Positions 6,739 through 15,641 of a stretch of DNA of 64,000 bases are shown one piece after another (position 1 is the first letter of the stretch; each line of letters opens with the position of its first letter). Under the pieces are notes generated by a model. The model was given only the letters and a program-made list of their open reading frames with translations. It did no database searches and had not been told where the DNA came from. Origin of the DNA: Tumebacillus algifaecis (GTDB lineage: Bacteria > Bacillota > Bacilli > Tumebacillales > Tumebacillaceae); contig NZ_CP022657.1 of NCBI RefSeq assembly GCF_002243515.1, positions 2,037,001-2,101,000 of the forward strand, given 5' to 3'. A program made the translations under genes and the position numbers.

Positions 6739-8894
6739 TTGTTTTCTCTCCCCTTCCGCTTGTTGACAATTTTATTGAGCAGTTCGTGTGTGTAGGGGGA
6801 GAGTTGCCCAGGCTGTGGTAGCGATAGGTTGGACAGATCGAGCGAGGGTAGCGAGCTTTTGATCCGATTAAGGGGATCGTGCTGGTCAGCTTGAGATGCT
6901 TTGCGCTTGCTTTCTTCCTTGCGCGTATGCTCGGAGCCAGTATCCTTCGAACGGTTCGTCTTTACCGTCTTTTCATCTCTGCGGCTCGTAGTCGGAGCGT
7001 TTTCTGGCACAGTGGGCTCAGGCTGGTTTTTAACGATCTCTCGCTCTTCTGGAGTTTGATGGGAGTTGGCCTGTTCAGGGCGGGATGCTTTGCGCTTGCT
7101 CGCTTCTTTGCGCGTATGCTCGGTGTCAGTATCCTTCGAACGGTTCGTCTTCACCGTCTTTTCATCTCTGCGGCTGGTGATCGGAGCGTTTTCTGGCACA
7201 GTGGGCTCAGGCTGGTTTTTAACGATCTCACGCTGTTCTGGAGTTTGATGGGAGTTGGCCTGTTCAGGGCGGGATGTTTTTGCTTTGCGCTTGTTTACTT
7301 CCTTGCGCGTGCGCTCGGTGCCAGTATCCTCCGAACGGTTTGACTTCACCGTTTTTTCATCTCTGCGGCTGGTGATCGGAGCGCTTTCTTGCACAATTGG
7401 CTCAGGCTGGTTTTTAACGATCTCGCGCTGTACTGGCAGTTGACGGGTGTCGCCCTGTTCAGCACGGGATTCTTTCTGCTTGCTCGCTTCTTTGTGGGTG
7501 CGCTCGGCGCCAGTATCCTTCGAACGGTTCGTCTGCACCGTCTTTTCATCGCTATGGCTGGTGAGCGGAGCGTTTTCAGGCACCGTGGGCTCAGGCTGGG
7601 TGGTAACGATCTCCCGCTGTTCTAGCACAGGTTGTGCCTCCGCGACGTCTGCTTCTGGTTGAGCGACCTGCAAAGGGTCAAAGTCAGGCTGGTTGTCTGT
7701 GGTGATCGTCTCCCGCTCTGGCAATGGCAGCACAGTCTCCATGTCGAAACTGAGTTTGCTCGGCTGTATCAAGTGGAAATTGAGCGAAGGCTGCCAGTCG
7801 GCAGGCGCTTCGAGAATGTGGGCGCCAAGTTCTGCCAAGGCAGGCCACTTGGTGGCATCGGTCGCTTCCATCCGCTCGAGCATTGCCTCCGTCTCGGCGC
7901 TAAAAAACAGTTCCGGCTCATAGACGACCTCTTTGACATGCTTGTAAAATTCGTTGGGCATCGCCATGTCGATCAACAGTACCTGCATCAGTTCGGGTTC
8001 GATCGGATTGGCTTGGTGATAGGCGTCGATCATGCCTCGAATCCAAGCCAGATCCCAGCCCCCCATGTCTTCCATCGTGGATGTCATCAGTTTGCGCAGG
8101 TCGCGGATAGGCAGGTCATAGGCGACACCGTCCAGGTCGATGATCCAGATCTGTCCGTCCGGGCCGACCTGTCCGTTCGACCATCCATAGTCTTGATGGG
8201 CGAATCCCCAAGCAGTTTCACCGCGCTGTACCAGCTCTTTATAGGGCGATTGTTCTAACGTATACAGTGCGTTGCGGGCCTGCATCTCATATTTGTCGAG
8301 CAGCGAATGGAGCTTTTGGCTGGCTGGCAGATCGGAGTAGAGAATGGAGATGTGGCGGAACCAGTCGAATTTGGTGAGGATTTTAAAATAGGACATCGGG
8401 TAGCGATAGAGGCGGGAGGCGTTCTCAGCCCCTCTGGGCGGCACATAACCTTGCGACATTTTGTGAAATTCACCAAGGCCGTAGCAAAGCTGTTCAGCGC
8501 CGGTGAGGTCGATTTTTGCAGCGGGGGTCAGTGGTTCGATCCAATCGGTGACGATCCACATCTTGCCGCCGTGCTCGACCGACAACTGACCTGTTATGCT
8601 CGGAATTAGGCCGGGCACCCGCGCCCCTTTTTCCTTGAGATACTGCTGTGCATAGATGCTGTACAGACTGCGCTGTGGCGTGCGGTGCAGCACTTTTAAA
8701 CTGCGTGGGCCGTGGTCGGTTTGGATTTTCCAAATCGCACCACCCTTGTCTGGCTTGGTGGTGATCAAAAGCATGTCGCTGACCGTCATGTCGTATTCTT
8801 TGACGACCTCATGTGTCATCGCTTCTAACTCCGGCGGGACGGTCGGCACATCGCCTTCCACGTCTCCCCACGGCTGTATCAGCCATTGTTCCAT
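6735..8894 (-). CDS. CotS-family kinase-like spore coat protein with repetitive charged C-terminal tail
   Basis: 719 residues; ATG 8894 follows AAGGAAGGG. Residues about 1-345 form an aminoglycoside-phosphotransferase-like fold as in CotS/CotI/YutH coat proteins. Evidence is GGAIWKI...LKVLHRT for the nucleotide-binding Lys region, GFAHQDYGWSNGQV as the catalytic-loop equivalent and IIDLDG for the metal Asp. CotS-family proteins normally end near residue 350. Here a hydrophilic extension follows with four tandem repeats of about 63 residues (one is 65), each starting REIVxxQPEPxV, containing DEKTVxxNRSxDT and ending Lys/Arg-rich. The final segment SLPSLDLSNLSLPQPGQL precedes a basic C-terminus. 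The tail is probably unfolded and may cross-link or anchor the protein in the coat. First gene of a coupled trio with glycosyltransferase and epimerase. Confidence 0.85.
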   Translation of the reverse strand: MEQWLIQPWGDVEGDVPTVPPELEAMTHEVVKEYDMTVSDMLLITTKPDKGGAIWKIQTDHGPRSLKVLHRTPQRSLYSIYAQQYLKEKGARVPGLIPSITGQLSVEHGGKMWIVTDWIEPLTPAAKIDLTGAEQLCYGLGEFHKMSQGYVPPRGAENASRLYRYPMSYFKILTKFDWFRHISILYSDLPASQKLHSLLDKYEMQARNALYTLEQSPYKELVQRGETAWGFAHQDYGWSNGQVGPDGQIWIIDLDGVAYDLPIRDLRKLMTSTMEDMGGWDLAWIRGMIDAYHQANPIEPELMQVLLIDMAMPNEFYKHVKEVVYEPELFFSAETEAMLERMEATDATKWPALAELGAHILEAPADWQPSLNFHLIQPSKLSFDMETVLPLPERETITTDNQPDFDPLQVAQPEADVAEAQPVLEQREIVTTQPEPTVPENAPLTSHSDEKTVQTNRSKDTGAERTHKEASKQKESRAEQGDTRQLPVQREIVKNQPEPIVQESAPITSRRDEKTVKSNRSEDTGTERTRKEVNKRKAKTSRPEQANSHQTPEQREIVKNQPEPTVPENAPITSRRDEKTVKTNRSKDTDTEHTRKEASKRKASRPEQANSHQTPEEREIVKNQPEPTVPENAPTTSRRDEKTVKTNRSKDTGSEHTRKEESKRKASQADQHDPLNRIKSSLPSLDLSNLSLPQPGQLSPYTHELLNKIVNKRKGRENK
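6880..7640 (-). repeat. Four in-frame ~189-nt tandem repeats inside the CotS-like gene
   Basis: The nucleotide period is 189 bp, with one 195-bp unit, matching the 63/65-residue protein repeats. Such repeats can change copy number by slippage or recombination without breaking the frame. Confidence 0.8.
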
Positions 8895-9099
8895 GGGCTT
8901 CCCTTCCTTTTGTATGCATTTTCTATCAGTGTATTTGCAGGACTGCGCTCTCGTAACGGACAGGCAACCAGAGGCTCTTGGAATTGGTTGGGTGCTATGC
9001 TATTGTGGAAGAAATCAGAAAATAGTGGAACGTAGGCGTCTGCCTGCGCAGCGGTTCGAAGTGGTGGATGTTCTTGGGTCGAAAAGGAGGGTCAATGAA

Positions 9100-10287
9100 A
9101 TGTACATGCGAAACGAAGCAGCAATCGCGCTTTCTTGCCTGCGCTGTGGGAACGAGTATGAACTGAACGATTATACAACTGGCTGCCCGTCCTGTTTGGG
9201 AGAAGGTTACCCGGTCTCGCTGGAGGTGAAGTATGCAGCGGTGGAGTGGAGCGTCGATGCGACGAAACGCGGGATGCAACGTTTTGCTGACAAGCTCCCG
9301 TACCGCACGTTTCCAATGCTCGGAGAAGGGGACACGCCGTTGCTTCCTTTGGCCGATCTGGCCACAGAGCTTGGCGTGCAGGAGTTGTGGTTGAAAAATG
9401 AAGGGCAGAACCCGACCGGTTCACATAAAGATCGGATGAGCGCACTGGTCGTCGCACGGGCCAAAGCGAGCGGGTACACGACGGTCGTCGCCGCTTCGAG
9501 CGGCAATGCAGGCGCGTCGCTGGCCGCTTATGCAGCGGCGGCCGGGTTGCGCTGTGTGGTGGTCACCACCGTGGGGATGAACCCGATTTGGGCCCAGGCG
9601 GTGCGGGCGACAGGGGCGGAACTGGTCGCAGCGCACGATGCGAAACTGCGCTGGAAATATATGCGGCGCATGGTCGAGGAAGAGGGCTGGTATCCGGTGA
9701 CCAACTATCTCGATCCGCCGACGGGCAGCAATCTGTTTGGCGTGCAAGGCTATAAGACGTGCGGGCATGAGATCGCTGAAGCGTTTGCAGGAAATGCACC
9801 GACGGCCATCGTCGTGCCGACTTCGCGCGGCGATTTGCTGTGGGGGATCTGGCGTGGCTTGCAGGAAGCTCGCGATGCAGGCTGGATCGCGACTTTGCCG
9901 CGTCTTTATGCGGCAGAACCGTTTGGTCGCTTATCACGAGTGCTGGCAGGAGCGGACTACCGAGGTAATTTTCCAGGGGATCACAGCAGCACTGAGTCGA
10001 TCGGTGGCTCTACTGTGACCTTCCAATCGCTGGTCGCCCTGAAAGAGTCGGGTGGGGGTGCGGTCGATGTCTGTGGAAAAGACGCTTTGCAGGCGCAAAA
10101 CAAATTGGCGCGGCGCGGTCTGTATCTGGAGAGTTCATCGGCGATCGTTTGGGCGGCCGTTCAGCAACTGAAAGACAGCGGTCAGCTCGGTGCGCAAGAC
10201 CGAGTGGTACTTGTTGGCACATCGAACGGGTATAAAGACCATTATTTTGCACAATTGCCCGCAATCGACGTGATCGACGCAGACTAG
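9100..10287 (+). CDS. Threonine synthase-like PLP enzyme with N-terminal zinc-ribbon
   Basis: 395 residues from ATG 9100, which has AAAGGAGGG 9 nt upstream; the frame is open further upstream but that part only mirrors the divergent CotS-like gene. The PLP lysine is in NPTGSHKDR (Lys 110), and SSGNAGASLAAY binds the cofactor phosphate. The first 40 residues hold CxxC...CxxC (Cys 13, 16, 29, 32), as in archaeal-type threonine synthases. Family members convert O-phosphohomoserine to threonine, but most have SFKDR where this has SHKDR, and related fold-type II enzymes use other substrates. No hom or thrB gene is adjacent, so the reaction is a family-level call. Confidence 0.8.
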   Translation: MYMRNEAAIALSCLRCGNEYELNDYTTGCPSCLGEGYPVSLEVKYAAVEWSVDATKRGMQRFADKLPYRTFPMLGEGDTPLLPLADLATELGVQELWLKNEGQNPTGSHKDRMSALVVARAKASGYTTVVAASSGNAGASLAAYAAAAGLRCVVVTTVGMNPIWAQAVRATGAELVAAHDAKLRWKYMRRMVEEEGWYPVTNYLDPPTGSNLFGVQGYKTCGHEIAEAFAGNAPTAIVVPTSRGDLLWGIWRGLQEARDAGWIATLPRLYAAEPFGRLSRVLAGADYRGNFPGDHSSTESIGGSTVTFQSLVALKESGGGAVDVCGKDALQAQNKLARRGLYLESSSAIVWAAVQQLKDSGQLGAQDRVVLVGTSNGYKDHYFAQLPAIDVIDAD

Positions 10288-10400
10288 TGGGTTGCTTCAA
10301 GCAGCGCAGGTAAAAGTTGCGGCTTGAACTTTCCTTTCCTTCATCTGTAAACTAATAACGAGAATAATAGGCTTCGAGACTGGAAAGCGAGGAGAGAGCT

Positions 10401-12005
10401 ATGCGTAAATGGTTGCGAAACATGATCGCTGGACTGTTGAGTGCAGCCATGCTCTTGCCGGGGACTTCCGGGTTTGCAGCGGACGGCAAGTTTAACATGT
10501 CCTATCTTTATTTTGGTAGTACGTCTACGTATGTGCAGACCGTAGAACGTACAAAAGGTGCACTACATGTAGTGTCTCCCGATTTCTTCAATCTTAACGC
10601 AGATGGCTCATTGAAACTGACAACCAAGCTGTCCACATCATTTATAGCGGAGATGCACAAGCGCAACATCAAAGTGGTGCCGTTCCTGAGCAATCATTGG
10701 GATCGGGAGTTGGGGCGACGTGCTTTGCAAAACCGTGAACAGTTGTCCACGCAAATCGCCAACGCGATCGCGACGTACAACTTGGACGGTATCAACGTGG
10801 ACATCGAAAATTTGACAGAGACCGACCGTGCTGCCTACACCGACATGGTGCGTCTCATCAACTCGAAAATTCCGGCCCATAAGGAAGTGTCGGTGGCGGT
10901 GGCCGCCAATCCGTTCGGTTCGAATGTGGGCTGGAAAGGCTCTTATGATTACAAGCAGTTGGCGGCTTACAGCGACTATCTGATGATCATGGCGTATGAC
11001 GAAAACTATTCGGGGGATCTTACGCCTGGCCCAGTCGCAAGTGATGCATTTGTGAAGCGATCGATCGAATACGCGCTGAACCAAGGTGTGTCCAAAGAGA
11101 AAGTGGTGCTCGGCATCCCGTTCTTCGGGCGGGCATGGAGCGCAGACGGCACGATGAACGGCGCTGGGGTTTCAAACTGGCGCGTGCCGGAGCTGGTGAA
11201 AAAGTATGGTGGGCGCATCGTGTACGATGCACCAACCAAGTCGGCCAAAGCAACGTTTACAGTCGCGCCGGGCGATGAGGTGACGGTGATCGGAAGCACG
11301 ACATTTTCGGCTGGAACCTATACGATCTGGTTTGAAAATGAAGCGTCGATCAAGGAAAAACTACGCTTGGTCGGTCAGTATGACATCAAAGGCACCGGCT
11401 CCTGGAGTTTGACCCAAGAAGAAGCAGGTACGTGGGACTATTATTCGCGATGGCTGAATGGACGATTCTTCATTGACACGGAGAAGCATTGGGCCGCTCA
11501 GGACATCCTGGCCATGCTTGATAAGGGCTGGATGGTCGGCACTTCGCCGCTGAAATTTTCGCCGGAACAGCGGTTGACTCGTGCACAAGCTGCCGTCATT
11601 CTCGTCAAAGCGGCAGGTCTTGAAGATCAGTCTGCGCCGAATGCAGGTTTTCGCGATGTGCCGTCCGGCTTTTGGGCGAAGCGTCACATCGACATCGCCA
11701 AACGGGCGGGCTTTATCACAGGGAAGGAATACAACCTGTTTGCGCCCGATCAGCAGGTGTCCCGTGAGGAGATCGCCTCGATGCTGGCACGCATTCTGAA
11801 CCTACAGATGGAGCCGGAAAGCGAGCCGCCGTTTTCTGATGTGCAGGGCGGCTGGTCATACGATGCGGTGCTTGCGATGAAGCAGGCAGGAATTTTGAAC
11901 GGATTTGAAGATGGTACCTTCCATCCGAAAGACGGCACTTCTCGTGCGGAGATGGCGTCGCTGATGAACCGGATTGGAGATCGACTGAACGAGCACAACA
12001 ATTGA
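10401..12005 (+). CDS. Secreted GH18-family glycoside hydrolase with three SLH domains
   Basis: 534 residues. A signal peptide (about residues 1-27, cleavage near GFAADG) precedes a GH18 catalytic barrel. Its signature LDGINVDIEN carries the expected catalytic Glu 136 in DxxxDxE form. YLMIMAYDEN and GIPFFGRAW are further GH18 motifs. After about residue 360 come three S-layer homology domains (starting near HWAAQDIL, FRDVPSGFWAKRHID and FSDVQGGWSYDAV), which bind pyruvylated secondary wall polymer. The protein would thus be displayed on the cell or spore wall and cut peptidoglycan- or chitin-type glycans, like YaaH/YdhD-type spore hydrolases. ATG has GAGGAGAG upstream; a terminator follows. 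Confidence 0.92.
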   Translation: MRKWLRNMIAGLLSAAMLLPGTSGFAADGKFNMSYLYFGSTSTYVQTVERTKGALHVVSPDFFNLNADGSLKLTTKLSTSFIAEMHKRNIKVVPFLSNHWDRELGRRALQNREQLSTQIANAIATYNLDGINVDIENLTETDRAAYTDMVRLINSKIPAHKEVSVAVAANPFGSNVGWKGSYDYKQLAAYSDYLMIMAYDENYSGDLTPGPVASDAFVKRSIEYALNQGVSKEKVVLGIPFFGRAWSADGTMNGAGVSNWRVPELVKKYGGRIVYDAPTKSAKATFTVAPGDEVTVIGSTTFSAGTYTIWFENEASIKEKLRLVGQYDIKGTGSWSLTQEEAGTWDYYSRWLNGRFFIDTEKHWAAQDILAMLDKGWMVGTSPLKFSPEQRLTRAQAAVILVKAAGLEDQSAPNAGFRDVPSGFWAKRHIDIAKRAGFITGKEYNLFAPDQQVSREEIASMLARILNLQMEPESEPPFSDVQGGWSYDAVLAMKQAGILNGFEDGTFHPKDGTSRAEMASLMNRIGDRLNEHNN

Positions 12006-12013
12006 TGTACAGC

Positions 12014-12046
12014 TACCTTGCGCTTTTATCGCGCAAGGTTTTTTTT
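12014..12046 (+). terminator. Terminator after GH18-SLH gene
   Basis: Perfect 8-bp stem CCTTGCGC / GCGCAAGG, loop TTTTATC, then TTTTTTTT. Confidence 0.92.
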
Positions 12047-12561
12047 GTGCGCGCAGCCAAAAAGGCGAGTCACTGCAACAAGTGGAAGAGCTGGCTGAGC
12101 GGCCCTCTGTTCAGCGTACGGACCAGCGGACGGCAAAAATCATGCAGAGAACGGTTCGAGGATTCATTTAATAAACGAAGGAACTGTGTAGTGCTTGGCG
12201 AACTAAAGAAATGTGTACTCGTTTCTAAATAGCCGGTTGCCTTCAACTGAGTAGCGCTATTTTTCCTATCCGAACACGACTTGATGCCTGTGCAATCGTA
12301 TCGAGCGGGCCTGCTGCCGAAGCAGAATTTTCTACCGCCTATTGCCAAGCAGGGTGAAACGGCATAAACTCAATTTATCACTTCGTTTATTAACTTTGAT
12401 CCAACCAACCTGAAAGCGCAACTGCACGAGTTGGAGGATCTATGAAAATAGCATAACCTCTGCTCTCATTTCGGCGGATCGAAAGCTGTATGCCGCTGCA
12501 AGTGAGTGAGGTCACACGGTAAAAGGGGAACGATGAAGGATCATCACTGGGAGGATACTAC
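12047..12561. other. Intergenic stretch, possible decayed coding remnants
   Basis: No intact gene is visible. Two short plus-strand frames read like protein C-termini: 12278-12367 (ending KQNFLPPIAKQGETA) and about 12369-12446 (ending NFDPTNLKAQLHELEDL). Both stop cleanly but lack starts of their own. They may be remnants of an older gene; I could not assign a family. Confidence 0.35.
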
Positions 12562-13827
12562 ATGAGTCAAAAAAAATCGATGTTTGCGCCGGTCAAGCAG
12601 CGTTCGTTTCGGAACCTGTTTATCGGCTCCCTGTTTTCCGATTCGGCGAACTGGCTAGACATGACAGCGCTTGCGGTCGTCATCGCCTACGAATGGGGTA
12701 TGGGGGCGACACAGATCGCCTCGATGATGATCGTGCTGGCGATTCCATGGATCTTTATCGGCCCCGTAGTCGCCGTCTGGGCGGATCGATTGCCGCGCCG
12801 GGCACTGATGGTCACCTGTGTGCTGATCCGCGCTGTGCTGATCTTGGGACTGTTCTTCGTACCGAATCTCTATGCGATGCTGGCTCTCGTCTTCCTGCGG
12901 GCGACGGTGGCGACATTGTACAATCCGGCGCGTATGTCGGCGATCCGTACGTTGGTCGCGGATGACATGTTGCCGCAAGCGCTGTCGCTTGGGCAGATGT
13001 CGATGTACCTCACTCAAGTCGGGGCTCCGATGCTGGGTGGCGCATTGATCCCGTTGATCGGTGCACGTCAGGTGTTTTTGGTAGAGATCGTTTTCCTGCT
13101 CGTGGCCGTGGCGTTTATCGCGATGTTGCCCCCGCTGCGAAGCGAAGCGGTCGATGGTGATCGCAGCCCGCACTTCTGGACGCAGTTTATGGAAGGGATC
13201 GTGCATGTGAAGTCGAAGCGTATTCTGTCCGTTTCGATCGTCCTGATGTCGATCGGCATGTTCATCGTTCTGTTGTATGACGGCATGCTCGTCATCTGGA
13301 CGAAAGATATTGGGCTTGGCGAGCACGCGTTCGGTTATCTGGTCTCCGCGCTCGGTATCGGCTCGGTCGTAGGCGCCTTCGCGATGGGGTCAATTCCGAG
13401 ATGGCACGAAAAGCCGCTGCACGCGCTGGTTGCGCTGGCTATGGTCTGCGGCCTGCTCGACGTGGTGATCGGCCTGGGCGGACTGGGCTACATCAATGCA
13501 GGGTTGGCGATGTGGTTCGTCTACTTCTTGTTCTTTGGGATCTTCTCCGCTGCGGCGACCATTCCGTTTTCCTACATCATTCAAAAGGAAACGCCGAAGC
13601 ATCTGATCGCACGCGTGAGTGGCGTTTCGACCGCTACTCAGGCCGCGTCGATGCTGCTCGCCCCGGCGGTCGGTGCATGGATGACTTCGCTCATCGGCAT
13701 CGGTGGCACCTTTGCGGCGGCAGGTTTGTTCATGGCGATCATCGCCGTGCTCGTGTTGCTGATGCTCAACCGCATCTTACAGGAGAAAAAAGGTGTAGGC
13801 GGTGAAACGACCGCACCTTCAGCGTAA
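12562..13827 (+). CDS. MFS transporter
   Basis: 421 residues with about 12 membrane helices and the MFS loop 2-3 signature AVWADRLPRRALMVT. The overall look (FRNLFIGSLFSDSANWLDMTAL near the N-terminus, STATQAASMLLAPAVG late) resembles the MFS_3/enterobactin-exporter-like group, often called macrolide or drug efflux proteins. It would export a small molecule by proton antiport at the cell membrane. ATG 12562 follows TGGGAGGA. It is a single-gene unit closed by a terminator; substrate is unknown. Confidence 0.9.
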   Translation: MSQKKSMFAPVKQRSFRNLFIGSLFSDSANWLDMTALAVVIAYEWGMGATQIASMMIVLAIPWIFIGPVVAVWADRLPRRALMVTCVLIRAVLILGLFFVPNLYAMLALVFLRATVATLYNPARMSAIRTLVADDMLPQALSLGQMSMYLTQVGAPMLGGALIPLIGARQVFLVEIVFLLVAVAFIAMLPPLRSEAVDGDRSPHFWTQFMEGIVHVKSKRILSVSIVLMSIGMFIVLLYDGMLVIWTKDIGLGEHAFGYLVSALGIGSVVGAFAMGSIPRWHEKPLHALVALAMVCGLLDVVIGLGGLGYINAGLAMWFVYFLFFGIFSAAATIPFSYIIQKETPKHLIARVSGVSTATQAASMLLAPAVGAWMTSLIGIGGTFAAAGLFMAIIAVLVLLMLNRILQEKKGVGGETTAPSA

Positions 13828-13836
13828 GACGACAGG

Positions 13837-13862
13837 TCAGGCCCCTTATGGGGCCTGATTTC
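13837..13862 (+). terminator. Terminator after MFS gene
   Basis: TCAGGCCCC / GGGGCCTGA stem with TTAT loop, followed by TTTCGTT. Confidence 0.85.
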
Positions 13863-14051
13863 GTTAGGAGGATGGTTGGGACGCGAGGAGCTGTCACCTT
13901 TTCGAGCCTTACAGACTAGGAATACGCGAATGCAGGGATGTTGAGCCAGATCGTTTGGGCACAAGAAGGTGTGGCTACTTGCCAAGGATGCTCTTGGCCA
14001 TCTGTGATCTGCAAACGAGCAGTAAACACGATTTGAAAGAGGTGAGTTCCC

Positions 14052-14525
14052 ATGAAACGATTGTGCATCATCCCCTGCGGCTCCCGTAAAATTTGGGATC
14101 AGCATCCCGATTTTGCAGGGCCTGCCGAGGCGCAACACACCTATACAGGCACCTTGCATAAACTTTGCCAAGCTTATGCAAAAAAGTTTTTTGGCGACGA
14201 TTGGCTGATCCTTTCGGCCAAACACGGATTGCTTCGTCCCGAGGACATCGTGTCAGAAAACTACGATGTCCGCTTCACCTCTAACAACCCGCTACGTCAC
14301 GTCTCTTTGCAGGCGTTCATGCGGCAGGTTGAAGAGAAAGGGCTCACCGCCTATGATGACATCACCATTCTCGGCGGCAAAAAATACACGCTGATCGTGC
14401 CAGCGATCTTTGGTAACACCCGCACCTACCACATGCCTCTTCAGGGCTGCAAGGGCATCGGTTTTATGTTACAACGGCTAAAGCGTGCGCTCGCAGAAGG
14501 AAAAGAGCTCGCGGACGATAACTAA
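14052..14525 (+). CDS. DUF6884-like protein
   Basis: 157 residues; ATG 14052 is preceded by GAAAGAGGTGA. The N-terminus LCIIPCGSRKIW and the block ILSAKHGLLRPEDIVSENYDV are typical of a family found across bacteria and phages (DUF6884, related to DUF1643-like proteins and distantly to YaaA). No catalytic role is established that I know of. The gene stands alone between two terminators, upstream of the CcpA-like regulator. Confidence 0.7.
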   Translation: MKRLCIIPCGSRKIWDQHPDFAGPAEAQHTYTGTLHKLCQAYAKKFFGDDWLILSAKHGLLRPEDIVSENYDVRFTSNNPLRHVSLQAFMRQVEEKGLTAYDDITILGGKKYTLIVPAIFGNTRTYHMPLQGCKGIGFMLQRLKRALAEGKELADDN

Positions 14526-14538
14526 ATCCTCCTGCATC

Positions 14539-14573
14539 AAAAGCACAACCGGCTCACGAGGTTGTGCTTTTTT
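14539..14573 (+). terminator. Terminator
   Basis: AAAAGCACAACC / GGTTGTGCTTTT, 12-bp perfect stem followed by TTTTT. Confidence 0.93.
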
Positions 14574-14632
14574 GCACAACCTCGATATGGTAAAATGAGG
14601 TCACTATTTGTGTAACGAAAAGAGGAGTTCCC

Positions 14633-15637
14633 GTGAACAAGACCATTTATGATGTAGCAAGAGAAGCGGGCGTTTCGATGGCGACCGTGTCCCGCGTGCT
14701 AAACGGTACGGCGGTGGTCAAAGAGGAGACGAAAGCGAAAGTCCAAGCTGCCATCGAAAAGCTGGGCTATCGTCCCAACGCCGTCGCGCGCGGGCTGGCC
14801 AGCAAGCGGACGAAAACGATTGGTGTCATCCTGCCTGACGTTTCGGACCTTTTCCATGCAGAGGTGCTGCGGGGGATTGAGGATATCGCCATGATGTACC
14901 ACTATCACATCATCTTGACCAGTTCTGACGCCCGCGAGGATCGGGAAATCGATCTGATCGGCACGATGTGGGAGAAACAGGTGGATGGCCTCGTTTTCAT
15001 CTCGGAACGCATCACCAAAGAGATTGTCAGAACTTTTGAACAAGCGCAGTTGCCCGTCGTGCTCTGCGCGACCGACGACCCGGAAGGACGCATCCCATCC
15101 GTGGCGATTGACAACGAGTCGGCCGCCTATGACGCGACTCGCTTCTTTCTTGATCAAGGGATCGCCAACATCGCCTTCTTTGGCGGCCCGACCACGCATC
15201 GCGTCACGATGGAGCGCCGTCATGGCTATGAGAGGGCGCTACAGGAAGCTGGGCAGTCGGTGCAGGAAAGTCTGATTCTTCACGCCCCCGACATGAAATA
15301 TGAAGGTGCGCACTCGGTCGCGGCCGAATTTTTGCGACAAGGTCACCACGCCGCAGCAGTTGTGGCTGCCAGTGACGAAATCGCACTCGGCTATCTCAAC
15401 GCCGTCCGCGATCGGGGCGGCAATTCGCCCCAAGATGTGCTCCTGCTTGGATTTGACAACACACGCCTGTCCACCATCGTCCGCCCGGAACTGACCACCG
15501 TCGCGCAGCCGACCTATGACCTCGGTGCCGTTTCGGTGCGTCTGCTCACCAAACTGCTCAATGAAGAACCGATCGATGACTACACCGTCCGTTTGCCACA
15601 TTCGATCATCGAACGGACTTCGACGAAACGGGGATGA
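14633..15637 (+). CDS. ccpA: LacI-family regulator, CcpA-like
   Basis: 334 residues from GTG 14633, with AGAGGAG upstream. The LacI helix-turn-helix is IYDVAREAGVSMATVSRVLN (residues 4-23), with the hinge helix NAVARGLASKRT. The periplasmic-binding-like sensor domain fills the rest (TIGVILPDVSDLFHAEVLRG, ...SVAIDN...). Length and HTH/hinge residues resemble CcpA, the global carbon catabolite regulator that acts with HPr-Ser-P at cre sites. Other LacI paralogues cannot be fully excluded because the HPr contact residues were not checked against a reference. In several bacilli ccpA sits elsewhere, so context does not confirm it. Confidence 0.75.
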   Translation: MNKTIYDVAREAGVSMATVSRVLNGTAVVKEETKAKVQAAIEKLGYRPNAVARGLASKRTKTIGVILPDVSDLFHAEVLRGIEDIAMMYHYHIILTSSDAREDREIDLIGTMWEKQVDGLVFISERITKEIVRTFEQAQLPVVLCATDDPEGRIPSVAIDNESAAYDATRFFLDQGIANIAFFGGPTTHRVTMERRHGYERALQEAGQSVQESLILHAPDMKYEGAHSVAAEFLRQGHHAAAVVAASDEIALGYLNAVRDRGGNSPQDVLLLGFDNTRLSTIVRPELTTVAQPTYDLGAVSVRLLTKLLNEEPIDDYTVRLPHSIIERTSTKRG

Positions 15638-15641
15638 GCAG

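Noticed and set aside
6879-7662. Regularly spaced repeats every ~189 bp, looked at as a CRISPR array
   Set aside because: The units are in frame, 189 or 195 bp long and code for protein repeats; there are no short repeat-spacer units or cas genes.
8656-9099. N-terminal extension of the threonine synthase-like frame
   Set aside because: The extra residues are antisense to the CotS-like gene, lack a ribosome binding site and look unlike the family.
12070-12348. 92-codon minus-strand frame after the GH18 gene
   Set aside because: No family resemblance, no good start site, and the composition is irregular. The plus-strand fragments there look more protein-like but are too short to call.
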